The position numbers were made by a program, and so were the translations under genes. The notes below the pieces were generated by a model. The model saw nothing but the letters and a program-made list of their open reading frames with translations. It made no database searches and was not told where the DNA came from. A stretch of 64,000 nucleotides of DNA from Stercorarius parasiticus (lineage: Eukaryota; Chordata; Aves; Charadriiformes; Stercorariidae), in assembly GCA_013396915.1 (NCBI GenBank), contig VWZL01000467.1, positions 225,305 through 289,304 of the forward strand. The letters are read 5' to 3'. Below are positions 50,606 through 62,455 of the stretch, in pieces; positions within the stretch are counted from its first letter, which is position 1; the number at the start of each line of letters is the position of its first letter.

Positions 50606-53600
50606 AGGTGCCAGATATGTTGCAAATGGTGAGTTGTCTCATCTCTTTATGGATACCATGATGTCTTTCATTATAGCCTTGACGTGAGGGTGAGTGTTCT
50701 TACTGCAAGCAGTTTTTCCCACCAGAACTTGCACTTTTGCTTTCCAGGATGTTTTGGAAGGCAATCTCTTGGGTCAGCTCTCTCAACTCTCAGATGACCA
50801 GGGCTTCCTTGCCAAGAAGGATGACAAACTCCTGGATTTCCACTCTCATTTTGTTAGCAGCTGCCAAGGGATGTGATGGGCAGTGCAGGGTTGTGACTGC
50901 TGCTGCTGCGAAATTCATAGTTCTTCCCAAGGCACTGGGTGTCAAAGGGAGCTGTTTCTTCTTCCTCTGACATTTAGTATGAAGAATAATTGACTATTTA
51001 AGTCCTGTTATTGAACCTTGAAGCTTTTTCTTCGGAGAATTATTACTTCAATAGTACTGTTCTACTTTTTCCTTCCTCATATTTTATTTGTTTTGCTGTA
51101 CAAAATTCAAGAATATAAACTTTCCAAGAAGATAATGAATTGAGGACAGATAAATGACTATCATTGTCTGGGAAATAAAACAGGTCATTATACACTAATC
51201 GAGGTTTGTGGCTTTAGCTGCTTGCTTATCGCAGTGGGATTCCTGGTTCACACTTAATTCTACATTAATTTTTGCATCCCATTAGGATGAAAGCTATGGT
51301 TAATTTAAACTCTTTTTGGTGAAGGAGGCTACTGCAATGGCAGATTGCAAAAGCCTTTTAAAAAATCCCTGAAATGCTAATTGCCTCATAAAATGAATTC
51401 TAATCTCCCAATCTAATACAGTGGGTGTGAGCAATTACTTTCTCTCACCAAACTGTTAATGCAACATTAGTGATTATACTAATTAAAACTAATGAACTCA
51501 TACTCACATGCTGATAAACCTCTCAACCACTCGACAAGTTCCACCCTTCTATCGGTTTTATTTAACTCCTCTTTAGGAAGATGAATCTTAAATTAACCTC
51601 TTGAATAACATTCAAAATTAGGTTTTGAAATGTGAAGCTTTATAGACTGTGTATAATTCCTCTCCAAAGACTACCAGAGTCAGAGAAACCATTTCCACTG
51701 AGGATGTAATTGAATTTAGAAATGCATTCTCCTAATTCGATAAGCATGGAGAGCAATGGTAGCTCATCCACCTAAACTGTATGCAAGGTAAGAAAATATA
51801 AGTATCTTCAAAAATCACTTTATGACAAGCACTTTTCCATGGCTCAGGAACTGGAACTGGAAATGACGATGAGCAGTTTATTCAATGTATCTTTCTTCTT
51901 TCCTTTATTTGTGATTTGTTCTATGTGTGTGCAAATAATTGAGATTTCCCTTTTACATTTCACATTTTTGAAACTTTTTCGTGAATCACTTAAGCAAAGG
52001 ATTTTTGGTCTGACTTTGCTGAGTTCAGGTTTATTGAAAATTCTGGAAATCCAGCACAAACCGCATGATCTATTTTTATTCTCTGACTAGGTGAGAATCA
52101 TGTTCAAAATCTGGTTTATGAATTATTCAACATTCCTGTTTCTAAATTCTAAATTTTGTAATATTCTGAAGGAAATGTTTAAAAATTCTCTGTCTCTGAA
52201 AAAAAGTGCCACAGAAAACTTGTTTTACTTTTACTTTTGAGGTATGAGTGTAACTATTGGGGTGCCTGTTCCCTTGTTGGTCTTTCATTTGGCTGTGAAT
52301 CAAACCTCTAAGACTGCAATGGAAAATGGGCATAAAATGGTCAGCTTGGGTGCATTTAAATGCTTGAATAAATATTTATGAACATTTTTTCCGTGTTCAA
52401 TCTGCTCCGGTATTTACTTTACATCATTTATTGCCCAATTACCTAATAAAATTAGGTTTATTATATTGTTGTGTCAGTCCAGTAATATTCTCAATTATCT
52501 TTTAGCCTGTTGGCCAATTTCAGTCAAATTTACCGTGTGATACAAGTCTCAAAGACTTTAATTTCAAACCACTTTTGTGAGACGAGGCAGCAGGGTAGAG
52601 AAGTATGACCCTTTTGTGTCTTCAGGGAGGAACAGCTTGCCACGTGGCCAATATTACATTGTCAGATAGGAGAGAACCTAAACAACATCAGTTTGATCCC
52701 AAATGTATTATAGACACCAGAGAACTCGCATGAGACAGCGTCTTCATGAACGGGAGAAAAGGCTTCAGCCAGAGTGCCCCTCATTAGACACGAGACAATC
52801 CCACCACGAGACACCAAACTGCAGGAAACCAGACTCTGCCGCTCACAAGAAAATTTCTTTTTAATGATACAGCTTATTGTAGTGTAATTCTTTTCAAGAA
52901 CAAGTCATTTGGCAAAGACTGATTTATAAACACACAGTACTTTTCTTATGAGAAAAAAAAAAAAAAGGCTATATTTGGACCTGGGACACAGGGTTTCTGG
53001 GGCCTGCCCCAGCCTTTCTATAGACTTTCTGCTAAAAATGCAACAAACGGCTCTAGGTGTGACTCATCTGTTCTAACTTTGACGTCTGACGAGTAGGTGG
53101 CTAACTCTGAAGAACATCAGCTCCTTTTACAGCCCATGCAGAGCCCCGGAGTGGAATTCACTTCATCTCAAGAGCTGCTGCCCAGACAGTGCTCTTTACA
53201 TGCAACCAGGACTAAACCCATCCTTGGAGCAGACCCACAGAGATTTTACTGGTTTCTAGACAAGGAGCAGACAGGCACTCCTATTTCAGTCACAAGAGTT
53301 GTACCACTGCGGGCTTCTCCTGCGTCACTGGAGACAACGCAGTCTGTGGAGGGAGAAACGGATGCCTGTTCACACGAGGGTGTAAATCCATGGCTCCCTA
53401 CCACCATTACACCTCCAGTCATCAGTGACTTGATAGAAAATCCAGGGGAAGGTTGAAGGGCAAATCCAAGAGGCAAGAGATCTCCAAGAGGTAGAGAAGA
53501 CACAAGCATATCTCTGAGTCTGCAGCTGCAAAGCTGAGGCGCCCACCCAGGAAAGAGGTCTTTGGTATTGCTCCTCATGCTCTGGAGGACCTTTTGTGTT

Positions 53601-56600
53601 TTAACTAGCAAAGACTTTAGATCAACTGTGGCAAAAATAGTGGAAACAGAGGCAGCAGCCCACACTGCACCCCTGCTGGCTGAGCTCACAGCCCTGTAGG
53701 GTGCAGGAACCGGCTACTCCATGATCCCTCAAGCCCTACTTCTCTGATGCACATTGGCACAGCTTCAAACCAGAGAGAAAAAGTGGCTGCTGCCCTGAGC
53801 AGCCAAACCCCTTGCAATTAAAGTCCTGACTAGCAAATGGGGAATTTGCTCACTGCAAACCCCTCAGGGTGAGGGGAAGGTTGAATGCGGTCCTCCCACC
53901 CCATGGGAGAGGGCCCAGACCCTGATGATCTGGAGTGAAAGGAGAGCGAGTAGCACCACCACATTGTAGAAGAACAAATGCTGCTCAGGTCTTCAGAGTG
54001 AAGGTTAAATGTCACCTTTCTGCACTTTCCCATGTTCCTCAGTGTTATACCAGGAGCCTGGATACACCATTCATACTTTTACTTACAGTAATGCACATGA
54101 ACATGCAAAAAATCAGCCTTTTACATGCCCATGAACAGTGCAGATGTGCCAAGGAGAACATCCCAAGGAGTGAGGACAAGGACTTATTTGCTGCCCAGTC
54201 AATAAGGGTTTCTGACAGCAAAGCAGGTGCTGTGAATAATTATCCTTTTCTATACACTTTACATCTGTGCAGCTGCATTCCATCCAGTGATCCCACACAA
54301 CTTTGCAAACACTCATTAATTCACCCATGGGCCAGGCTATTTGCTTGGAGAAGTCAATGGAGTAGTCTGGTGGCCATCACAGCAGAGCTTCTGAGCAGGG
54401 TCACACAAAAAATGGCAGAGATGAAAATAAAGCCATCGGACACACCAGCCAGTCTGAACTAGCAGAGAGTGCTCCCTCCCTGCCCTGGTCCAGCTTTAGC
54501 ACGTGGTGAGACACTGCCTCCTAATTCTCCTCCCAAGAGGGAACCTGTATCTGCTCCTTCTGTGGATCCAAACTCTTTCCTCCTCAGCCACAGCTTTCTT
54601 GGCTGGGTTACAGAACACTTGGTAGGAGCCGTGCATGTTCACAGCAGCACAACAGCTCCTTCGGCGGGAGCCAGGGGTTGAGAGGGGCTGTGCTCACCCC
54701 CCCCGTTACAAACCCACCACCTGTGCTAATGCTGCCTCCTGCTACAGCCAGCCCCACTCCAAAATCCAGTTTCCTATGGTGTACAACTTGTAAAACTTAC
54801 GTTATTTGGGATAACACCTGACTCAGGCTGACTTTAAAATATATATTTAGTTAAATACACATGTGAACACACATACACATATTTATATATAGATTCATAA
54901 CACTTAGAGGTCTGTTTCAAATGTTTCTAAGAATAATGCGGTGGGGAAAAACACATTGTTTTGTCCAGGTTAAACTATTCTGGTACTGTTTTTATTTAAA
55001 AAATAGTGGGACCTAGGGGGATGGAAGCCCATGCATTTTGATGATGAGCTTATTTTTGTTGTCCTTGTGAAAATACTCCCAAACTTGAGACTGCATATTT
55101 TTTAAAAAAACTGCCTCTAAGAAGAGTCCTTTTTGTCATGTATTTTTTCTTCTATGAGGCTCATTGCTGTGGCTGTCTCTGTGCATCACAGGCTTCTGTC
55201 AGCTGATAGCTATGATGTTGAGCTGAAGCACAACGGCAGTATTATTTCCAAGTTTAGGGTCAGGGAATTTAGGCACGGAGAGATTAAAGATCCAAGTGTA
55301 TTGACCATATTTTGTTGCCCAGCCTGTATCACCCAGCTCCTGATTTTTCACAGGAGAGTTGCCTCCTAGAGCACTTGTTGTTTTCAAAAGCCAGCCTCTG
55401 TTAACCTCAGATGAAGCTACAAGTGACTAAATTATCCACAAATCAGGTTTAAGACTTTGAGTTGAGCAACTCGGGAGCAGAGATCGACTGACAAGAAGCC
55501 ATCTATGAACAGCTTGCTGTAAATGACCCTCCAGTACCATACAGGGCTTTCCGGGCAGAGGCGTGAGTGGAGTCCAGCTCTCCAGAGCAACATCGTCTTC
55601 TTCCCAGCTACAGGACCTCCTTGCTAATATGCCATCACTTATCTCATCTCCTCCATCACCCTACGTGTGACAAGGGACAACAAGGGATGCAGTCAGTCTG
55701 TACGTAGGTGAGCAACCCAGAAACATGCCATGGGAACTTGGTGAACCTTTGGCTTTGACCTAAAGATCTCTGCAGGCAAGGAGGGACGTGGGCCTGCAGC
55801 TTTGGGATGCTTTGGGTGAGAGCTCCACGGCGACTTTCAGGGTTTCTGTTGAAACAAATTGGCATTTTCTTTGCCAGTGAAATGTGCCATTTATTCAGGT
55901 TTCTTAATGTCTTCCTCCTCTTCCCTGGCTTCTCAGGGTCTTTTTGCTTCTTCTCATCTGTATGGAAACTGCCTCCAATAATTTTCTAATTTTCAGCTTC
56001 TTTCTGCTTCATAAAAGCTTTGCCACCCACTAACATCCACCTCCACGTTACTTACACCCACCACACAGGGACAGATGCTCAAAAGAACTATAAAGGTGAC
56101 ATGAAGAAACCAGCGAGTCTTTTAATCCTGGTTTTCATTTAATTTCTCTTCTGCTATTTTTTAGTATGCTAATGAGATTTTGTAAATCTCTCAGATGAAA
56201 GAAAAGAGAAGGAAGGAAAAAAACCCCCAACCCTCAACCTATTTTGTTAAAAGCTGTACTTCTATATCCAAAATTAGGAAGTCCAAGCCAGGACTCATGT
56301 TGGGGATTCATTTAAAATTTTAATTACGCAAAATCCTATTCATTATGAAAGCATCAGTTGAATTTCTTAAGTACTGAATATTAGTTGCAGCTTTGGCAGT
56401 GGAAGGATTTGTTTTCCCTACTATCAAATGGCAGCAAGAGGACAACTTCAAGCTCATTTTGCTGATCTCGCTTTGCAACATAATCAGGCATGACTCGGTG
56501 ACACAGTGCACAGGATGTGTTAGTGGCTGTCCTCTTGCTAATTGCACACCTCTGAGTACGCAGAGAAAATGCTGCTTTAGTACATGTCCGTGCTGTATGA

Positions 56601-57437
56601 CCACACTTCTCTGTATCAGAGGACCCTGAATTTTAGATGAGGCCATGTACTTTTAGAGGTATTTTGGGAAAAAGAAAATTGTTTTTTTTTGTGGTAGTTG
56701 TAGCAAAAATATGTTATAGAATTTTAAATGTATCCCAGATGGAAAGAAAGACATTATTTTCAAATTAAAATCCCTTGCTTGCTTTTCAGAAACCAGGGTT
56801 TTCAGCATAAACTGTCATGCAGTCTCGAAGTGCAAGAAAAAAATATCAAGAAACTTGACATTCTTCAATATACTGAAACCAATTAATTATAATGAAATAT
56901 CAACAGGATCCATACTAAAGCATGTCAGTCTTGTAGATGCTTTCTGAGAGACACCCAGGCACAGACACAGCCAGGGTGGAGCAGGGTCATGGTCTCCAGA
57001 TCTCCTGCTTTAAAACCAAGTTTAATGGACCATTCGCAGCCCAGGCGGGAAAACACCGAAACCACGTGTTTCAGAGTGAAGGGAGATGCACCGCCTCGAT
57101 GACCCTCAGCCAAAGCTGCAGATGGGTCATGGACACCCAGGCAAATGATCCCAGTTTAGTTGCTGTGTCTGCTGGATCCTACCTTAGATACTTTTCTGTG
57201 CTTTCTTTGGGGAATAAAATACATTAAGTAGATAAATACAAGCAAAACCACGGACATGGGCAATTCCTGTGGAGCATCTGGCACAGTATTTTCTAGCCAA
57301 AATAAATGAAAAGCATGGAGATGAAATGGACTAAATGGAAGCATCTGGGCCTGTGGAGGTGTGGCAGGTTGACAAGTTGATATAATTCATCTGCTCTGGG
57401 GTAATTGCCCTGTGCCTGATCCAAGGGCTTAACCAAG
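50606..57437. other. probable SIAH3 intron 1, middle part
   Basis: No recognised gene. AT-rich patches at 51260-51500 and 52380-52500 contain several TAATTA- and ATTAG-type sites. Poly(A) lies at 52953-52966 and a CA/TA-rich run at 54839-54893. The open frames at 53097-53456 (+), 53246-53689 (-) and 53935-54462 (+) match no family I recognise. Confidence 0.5.
54839..54893. repeat. TA/CA-rich low-complexity tract
   Basis: ATATATATTTAG is followed by a run of CACATG and ACACATAC units and then TATATATAG. An imperfect compound microsatellite. Confidence 0.75.
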
Positions 57438-57457
57438 GATGAATCTTAGCTTTAAGA
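57438..57457 (+). repeat. direct repeat, left flank of CR1 copy 6
   Basis: GATGAATCTTAGCTTTAAGA. An identical 20-mer lies at 57977-57996 on the other side of the CR1 insertion. The last bases of the CR1 tail (GAT) overlap the repeat, so the true target duplication is 17-20 bp. Confidence 0.85.
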
Positions 57458-57979
57458 CCAAGGAGGCACCTCAAATACTGTATTCACTTTTGGGCCCCTC
57501 ACTACAAGAAAGACATTGAGATTCTGGAGACTGTTCGGAAAAGGGCAATGAAGCTGGTGAGGGGTCTAGAGAACAAGTCTTATGAAGAGCAGCTGAGGGA
57601 ACTGGGACTGTTTAACTTGGAGAAAAGGAGGCTGAGGGGAGACCTTATTGTTCTCTACAACTACCTGAAAAGAGGTTGTAGAGAGGTGGGGGTCAGTCTC
57701 TTCTGCCAAGTAACAAGTGATAGGACAAGAGAAAATGGCCTCAAGTTGCACCAGGGGAGGTTTAAGATGGATATTAGGAAATATTTATTCACTGAAAGGG
57801 TTGTGAAGCATTGGAACAGGCTGCCCAGGGAAGAGGCTGAGTCAGCATCCCTGGAGTTATTTAAAAGACAGGTAGACATGGTGCTTGGGACATGATATAG
57901 TGGTAGTTTTGGCAGTCTTAGGTTAATGCTTGGACTCAATAATCTTAAAGGTCCCTTCCAACCTAGATGATTCTATGAT
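57458..57979 (+). mobile_element. CR1 LINE, 5'-truncated, with target-site-like repeats (copy 6)
   Basis: Sense-orientation CR1 that starts directly after the left 20-mer. It opens with a TACTGTATTCACTTTTGGGC-type segment (the LEYCVQ-FWAP region) and runs through an unbroken ORF2 C-terminus at 57548-57895, containing [40 protein letters not shown] and [11 protein letters not shown]. The tail reads TTCCAACCTAGATGATTCTATGAT, followed immediately by the right 20-mer. The intact frame and perfect flanking repeats suggest the youngest CR1 in the window. It shares its subfamily with copy 4. Confidence 0.95.
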
Positions 57980-57996
57980 GAATCTTAGCTTTAAGA
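57977..57996 (+). repeat. direct repeat, right flank of CR1 copy 6
   Basis: Perfect 20-base match to 57438-57457. Sequence beyond the two copies differs at once (CCAAGG against TCTGCA), as expected for an insertion and not a longer duplication. Confidence 0.85.
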
Positions 57997-60900
57997 TCTG
58001 CAACAACAGAAAAAAGGCATCCTGGCTTTGAATAAAGACAGTATGAGACCATGACTGTGGGAATGCATAGGACCAGATATGCTCATAGTGTCCAGAGCAT
58101 CCTTGCTCAGTGAAGGTTTATCGTGCACCCATGTTCACTACCATCACCCACGTTGCCTTTCTGCTCTCTGTTACTTGGGTTTGGGAACCCCTGACAGAAA
58201 CACTGGCTTCCTGGAAATTTTGAAGGGCTTTTATAACTAACGGGAACAATAGAAGACAATAAACTGCTCCTGTTCCTCGAAGAGAATCCCACAAGGGTGC
58301 TCTTGTCAGTACCATTTAAGCCCTTTGCAGAGGCACTGAAGCAAGGAGCTGAAATGAGGCTGTTTGGCTGTGCAGGAGCTGGTGTCCCCACCATGACTGT
58401 GGAGGGAGCAGAGACAGACTCTGCCTCTACCATGGGACCTTCCCTGAAATGTAGGTGGCTACTGGGGACAGATCCAGATCCCAGATCCTGAGTTACAGCT
58501 GCCATCAGCAACAGGGGTGGAAAGCGTGGGTAGCTGCAGGTCAGAAACAAGGGCTTCCTCCTCTGCTGGTGGCTTAGAGATAATCTGACCATTTCCCTTT
58601 CCATTTCGGTTCTGGGGGACCCTGAACCTCCTCCTGGCAGACTGCCCAGCCTTGCAGAGGGGCTGTAGCCACTACGGATACAGACAAAGCGAGGCTGGAG
58701 AGCGGGATGTGCCCTCAGGACCGGATTTGCTACTTGAATTCCCTTTGCTGTGTTTTAGGACTGGGCACGATGCAGTAACAAGAAACCATAATACAGAGTA
58801 TTTGGTGTTGCATTGCAACTGCTGAGGCACTGGGGCATGGAGAAGTTTACCTTATTCTCCTTGGACTAGAAGAAGAGGATTTACCTTGTTTAAGCAAGGG
58901 TGATGCCTCTAAACATCATCCCCTTGGCCACACAGGGAAAGTATCCAAAGCCAAGGCACATGCTGTCAGCTCTTGCTCCAGAAGGGCAGGATGTAACCCC
59001 TGTTTATCACCAGATTGCCCATGAGGCAATGCTGGTTGTGTCTCTGGATGATGTAGTGAATGGCCTGCATATGTAAAAAGGGATAATCCAAAATGTAGAA
59101 TTATCTGAAGATTCACTTCACCCTTTATCCACTTTGTACTTTGTATAAAGCCTGTTAACAAAGTGCAAAACCACTATAGGCTTTAATCAAAAGCAAAGTG
59201 ATAAAGCAGTTCTAGGCTGCATCTTCTCTGTCTGATAGGAGAGGCAGAGTTCACAAGAGCCCTATATCTGACCTGTTGATTTTGTGTTTTACATTCACAC
59301 TGAGGAAGAAATTAATATGGAAAAGAAGAAAAAAAAAGAAGAAATTATTGCCCACTATGCTCACAAACTTTCCAGTTCAGACTGGCTTTAATAACTCATC
59401 ATCCAATATTCATTTACAAGTTACTACAGTAACAGCACGTCTCCAAGAGGAGCAGATTTGCTGGTGTCATCTGAGATAATTAGACCAAATCCACCCTGAG
59501 ACAATCAAAGTGCTTCCCTTCCATCAGGCAACCTCCAGCTATCACAATTATATGACATTTAAATTTACTAACTGCTCATTCAGGAATGCTCCCCAGGAGT
59601 GACAAAGGACAGCACAAACATCAATGGTCTGCTGGTAGGACAGAAGGGATGAGGTGGTGATTGTTGAGCAAGCCCACAACCCCTCTTGGTGGGACTCATG
59701 TCTCCAATCCCATCCACACACACCTCCTGGCCAAGGATTTGCTCTATGGTCTGTACGACTTTGCTCTTGCAAGTGGCACAGGATAATGAGCAATTAAGCC
59801 TATGCCGGGTAGGTCACAGCTGAGCTCAGATCCTAGGCTGGGGCCACGTATGTGGAGCAGGGAGGGAGCACAAGGCACTCAGTGCTGCTGACACTGGCTC
59901 CCTGTCCTGTTTCATAGGCTGTGCCCGCGCCTACACCTCTGTAACAATCACTAAGCAACATATCAGCCATAAGATACCCTTCATTTTTGGTTAGTACTTT
60001 CTCCTGAGAACTGTGTTTGGAGGAAGGCAAGAGTGGCTTAAAATCACATCTACCTCCCTCCTGCTGAGGCACCGTTGGTACCGCTGAGCGACGGGCATCT
60101 CAAACCCACTCACAATGACCAAGTATGGTGGAGGTCATCCTCAGGTTTCAGGAGCATTAGGAAGCGAAGAGGGGAAAACAAATTGTGCTGGGCTCAGAGT
60201 AACTCTCCTTTCCCTGCATGTCCCTGCCCCTTCTCCATTATTGACCCAACCTTGAGTTTTCAGCTTGCACTTGCTCTGTGTACCTGCAGTGTAAGCGTGG
60301 TGGCGAATGAAAAAAGTGTCCCTGTTACAAGACAACTCAAAATTCGTCATTATTCCACTGTCAGCTGAAAGTGTGGCTTGAGTTTGTGCAGTCTTAAGGA
60401 AGGGGAAAAACGCAAAGCAATCCAGAAAACCAACGTGAGCCATCAGCTTTGGGCATGAAAAACAAACTGCAAGTCTGGGGAATTTTTTTTAGTTTGTGTA
60501 AGGTATGCAGCTGTTTCATTGATATATTCTTTGCAGTAAGGAGAGGGACATTTCTGTGGGAACATTTGGCTTGTGTCACAAATACTTCTTTTAATTTTGT
60601 GCAAATCATAGCCTGTTCCTTCTTATTCCTCCCCCTCAAATTCTCAAAGAATAGTTCTTCTAGAAGTTTTCTTCACATGGGGAGGATGAAGGTGGAAAGA
60701 AAGAACAGAAAGGGAGGCTCAGCTTAGCCAGAGAAGACAATGTTCCACCTACAGCAAGAAAATTATCTCTATTAATAGAGTGAAAGTTTAAAGGGTTTTG
60801 TTGAAGAAAAAAACCACAACCCAACAACCTTCTAAGTTAACATTCATGTTTACAGAAAGGTGCTGTATTGACAGCCTCCGAGTTTGCAGTGCTCTGCCTG

Positions 60901-61118
60901 CAGAAGGAGTAGAGCACAGAGAACAATGGTCATTTTTTTCCAGCTTATCCTGTCAAAATGCCTTAGATCTGCAATAAAATGTTCTCCCCTAGCCAGGAGA
61001 GGTTGAGTGAGTCTCCATGCTGCCCCTCCTGCATCACTGTTTTTTTGGGGAGGGAATCCCCTCATGTCCCCTAGCCCACTGGCACCTCCACTCTGACCTC
61101 GTGTGCCACCAGGAAGAG
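57997..61118. other. probable SIAH3 intron 1, later part
   Basis: No recognised gene or transposon. An A-rich stretch lies at about 59319-59343. The minus-strand frame at 58107-58604 and smaller ones look like chance. Confidence 0.5.
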
Positions 61119-62455
61119 AATCACAGAATCACAGAATGATTGGGGTTGGAAGGGACCTTTGAAGATCATCTAGTCCTACCACCCTGCCATAGGCAGGGAC
61201 ATCTTTCAACTAGATCAGGTTGCTCAAGGTCCCAACCAACCTAACCATGAACACTTCCAGGGATGGGGCATCCACAACTTCTCTGGGCAACCTGTTCCCA
61301 TGTCTTGCCACCCTCATCATAAAAAATGTCTTCCTTATGTCCAATCTAGACCTACCCTGTTTCAGTTTAAAACTGTTGCCCCTTGTCATGTTGCTACAGG
61401 ACCTGGTAAAAAGTGTCTCTCTGTCTTTTTTATCAACTCCCTTTATGTATATTGAAAGGCCATAATAAGGTCTCCCCAGAGCCTTCTCTTCTCCAGGATA
61501 AACAACCCTAACTCTCTCAGCCTTTCTTCATAGGAGAGGTGTCCCAACCCTCTGACCATTTTCATGGCCCTCCTCTGGATCCGCTCCAACAGGTCCATGT
61601 CTTTAGTGTGCTGTAGTCCCCAGGGCTGGAGGCAGTACTTCAGATGAGGTCTCATGAGAGCAGAGTAGAGGGGGAGAGTCACCTCCCTCGACCTGTTGGC
61701 CACGCTTCTTTTTATACAGCCCAGGATACGATTGGCTTTCTGGGCTACAAGTGCACATTGCTGAGTCGTACCTGATTTTTCACCCACTGGTATCCCCAAG
61801 TCCATGGGACTTCTTCCCAATTCATTCACCACCCAGCCTGTATTGATACCAGGGGCTGTCTCGACCCCGGTGTGCTTGGCCTTGTTGAACTTCATGAGAT
61901 TCACAAGGTTCCACTCCTCAAACTTGCCAAGGTCCCTTTGGATGGCATCCTTTCCCTCAAGCAAAACAATGGCACTGCTCAGCTTGGTGTCATCTGCAAA
62001 CATGCTGAGGGTTCACTCAATCCCACTATCTATGAAGATATTAAATAGTATTGGTCCCAGTACAGACCCTTGTGGGACACCGCTCATTATTGGTTTCCAC
62101 TTGGATATTGAGCCATTGACTGTAACTCATTGGATGCTGCAATTCAGTCAATTCTTTACCCATCTAACAGTCCATCCATCAAACCCATCTTTCTCCAATT
62201 TAGAGGTAAGAAGGTTGTGGGGGACTGTATCAAAGGCCTTACAGAAGTCCAGATAGATGACATCCATAGTTCTTCCTTCATCCACTGATGCAGTCACTCC
62301 ATTGCAGAAGGCCACTAGATTAGTCAGGCATGATTTGTGCTTGGTGAAGCCATGCTGGCTGTCTCTAGTCACAACCCTGTCTTCTGTATGTTTCAACAAC
62401 TTCCAGGAGGATCTGCTACATCATCTTACCAGGCGCTGAGGTGAGGCTGACTGAC
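61119..62455 (-). mobile_element. CR1 LINE, longest copy (copy 7), 1.3 kb
   Basis: The plus strand begins with AATCACAGAATCACAGAATG and the reversed 3' UTR, then the ORF2 C-terminus, then back into the reverse-transcriptase domain. Homology fades near the region equivalent to [11 protein letters not shown] at about 62430-62455, so the element is still truncated well short of the full 4-5 kb. It is the only copy here that keeps recognisable catalytic motifs. Confidence 0.95.
61443..62399 (-). pseudogene. CR1 ORF2 reverse-transcriptase remnant
   Basis: In one frame the segment shows [19 protein letters not shown], then [16 protein letters not shown], then [11 protein letters not shown], then the catalytic FADD box in MFADDTKLSSA, then QKANRILGCIKRSV and SREVTLPLYSALMRPHLKYC of the C-terminal part. 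Three in-frame TGA codons (62148-62150, 62127-62129, 62013-62015) interrupt it, and a TAA ends it at 61443. Further upstream the frame is shifted. It cannot encode a working enzyme. Confidence 0.9.

Noticed and set aside
53097..53689. Overlapping open frames on both strands (119 and 147 residues)
   Set aside because: Both strands are open at once and neither peptide is recognised. There is no splice or poly(A) support.
53935..54462. 175-residue open frame on the plus strand
   Set aside because: A frame of this length is expected about once by chance in a 64-kb window. No domain, repeat or splice context supports it.
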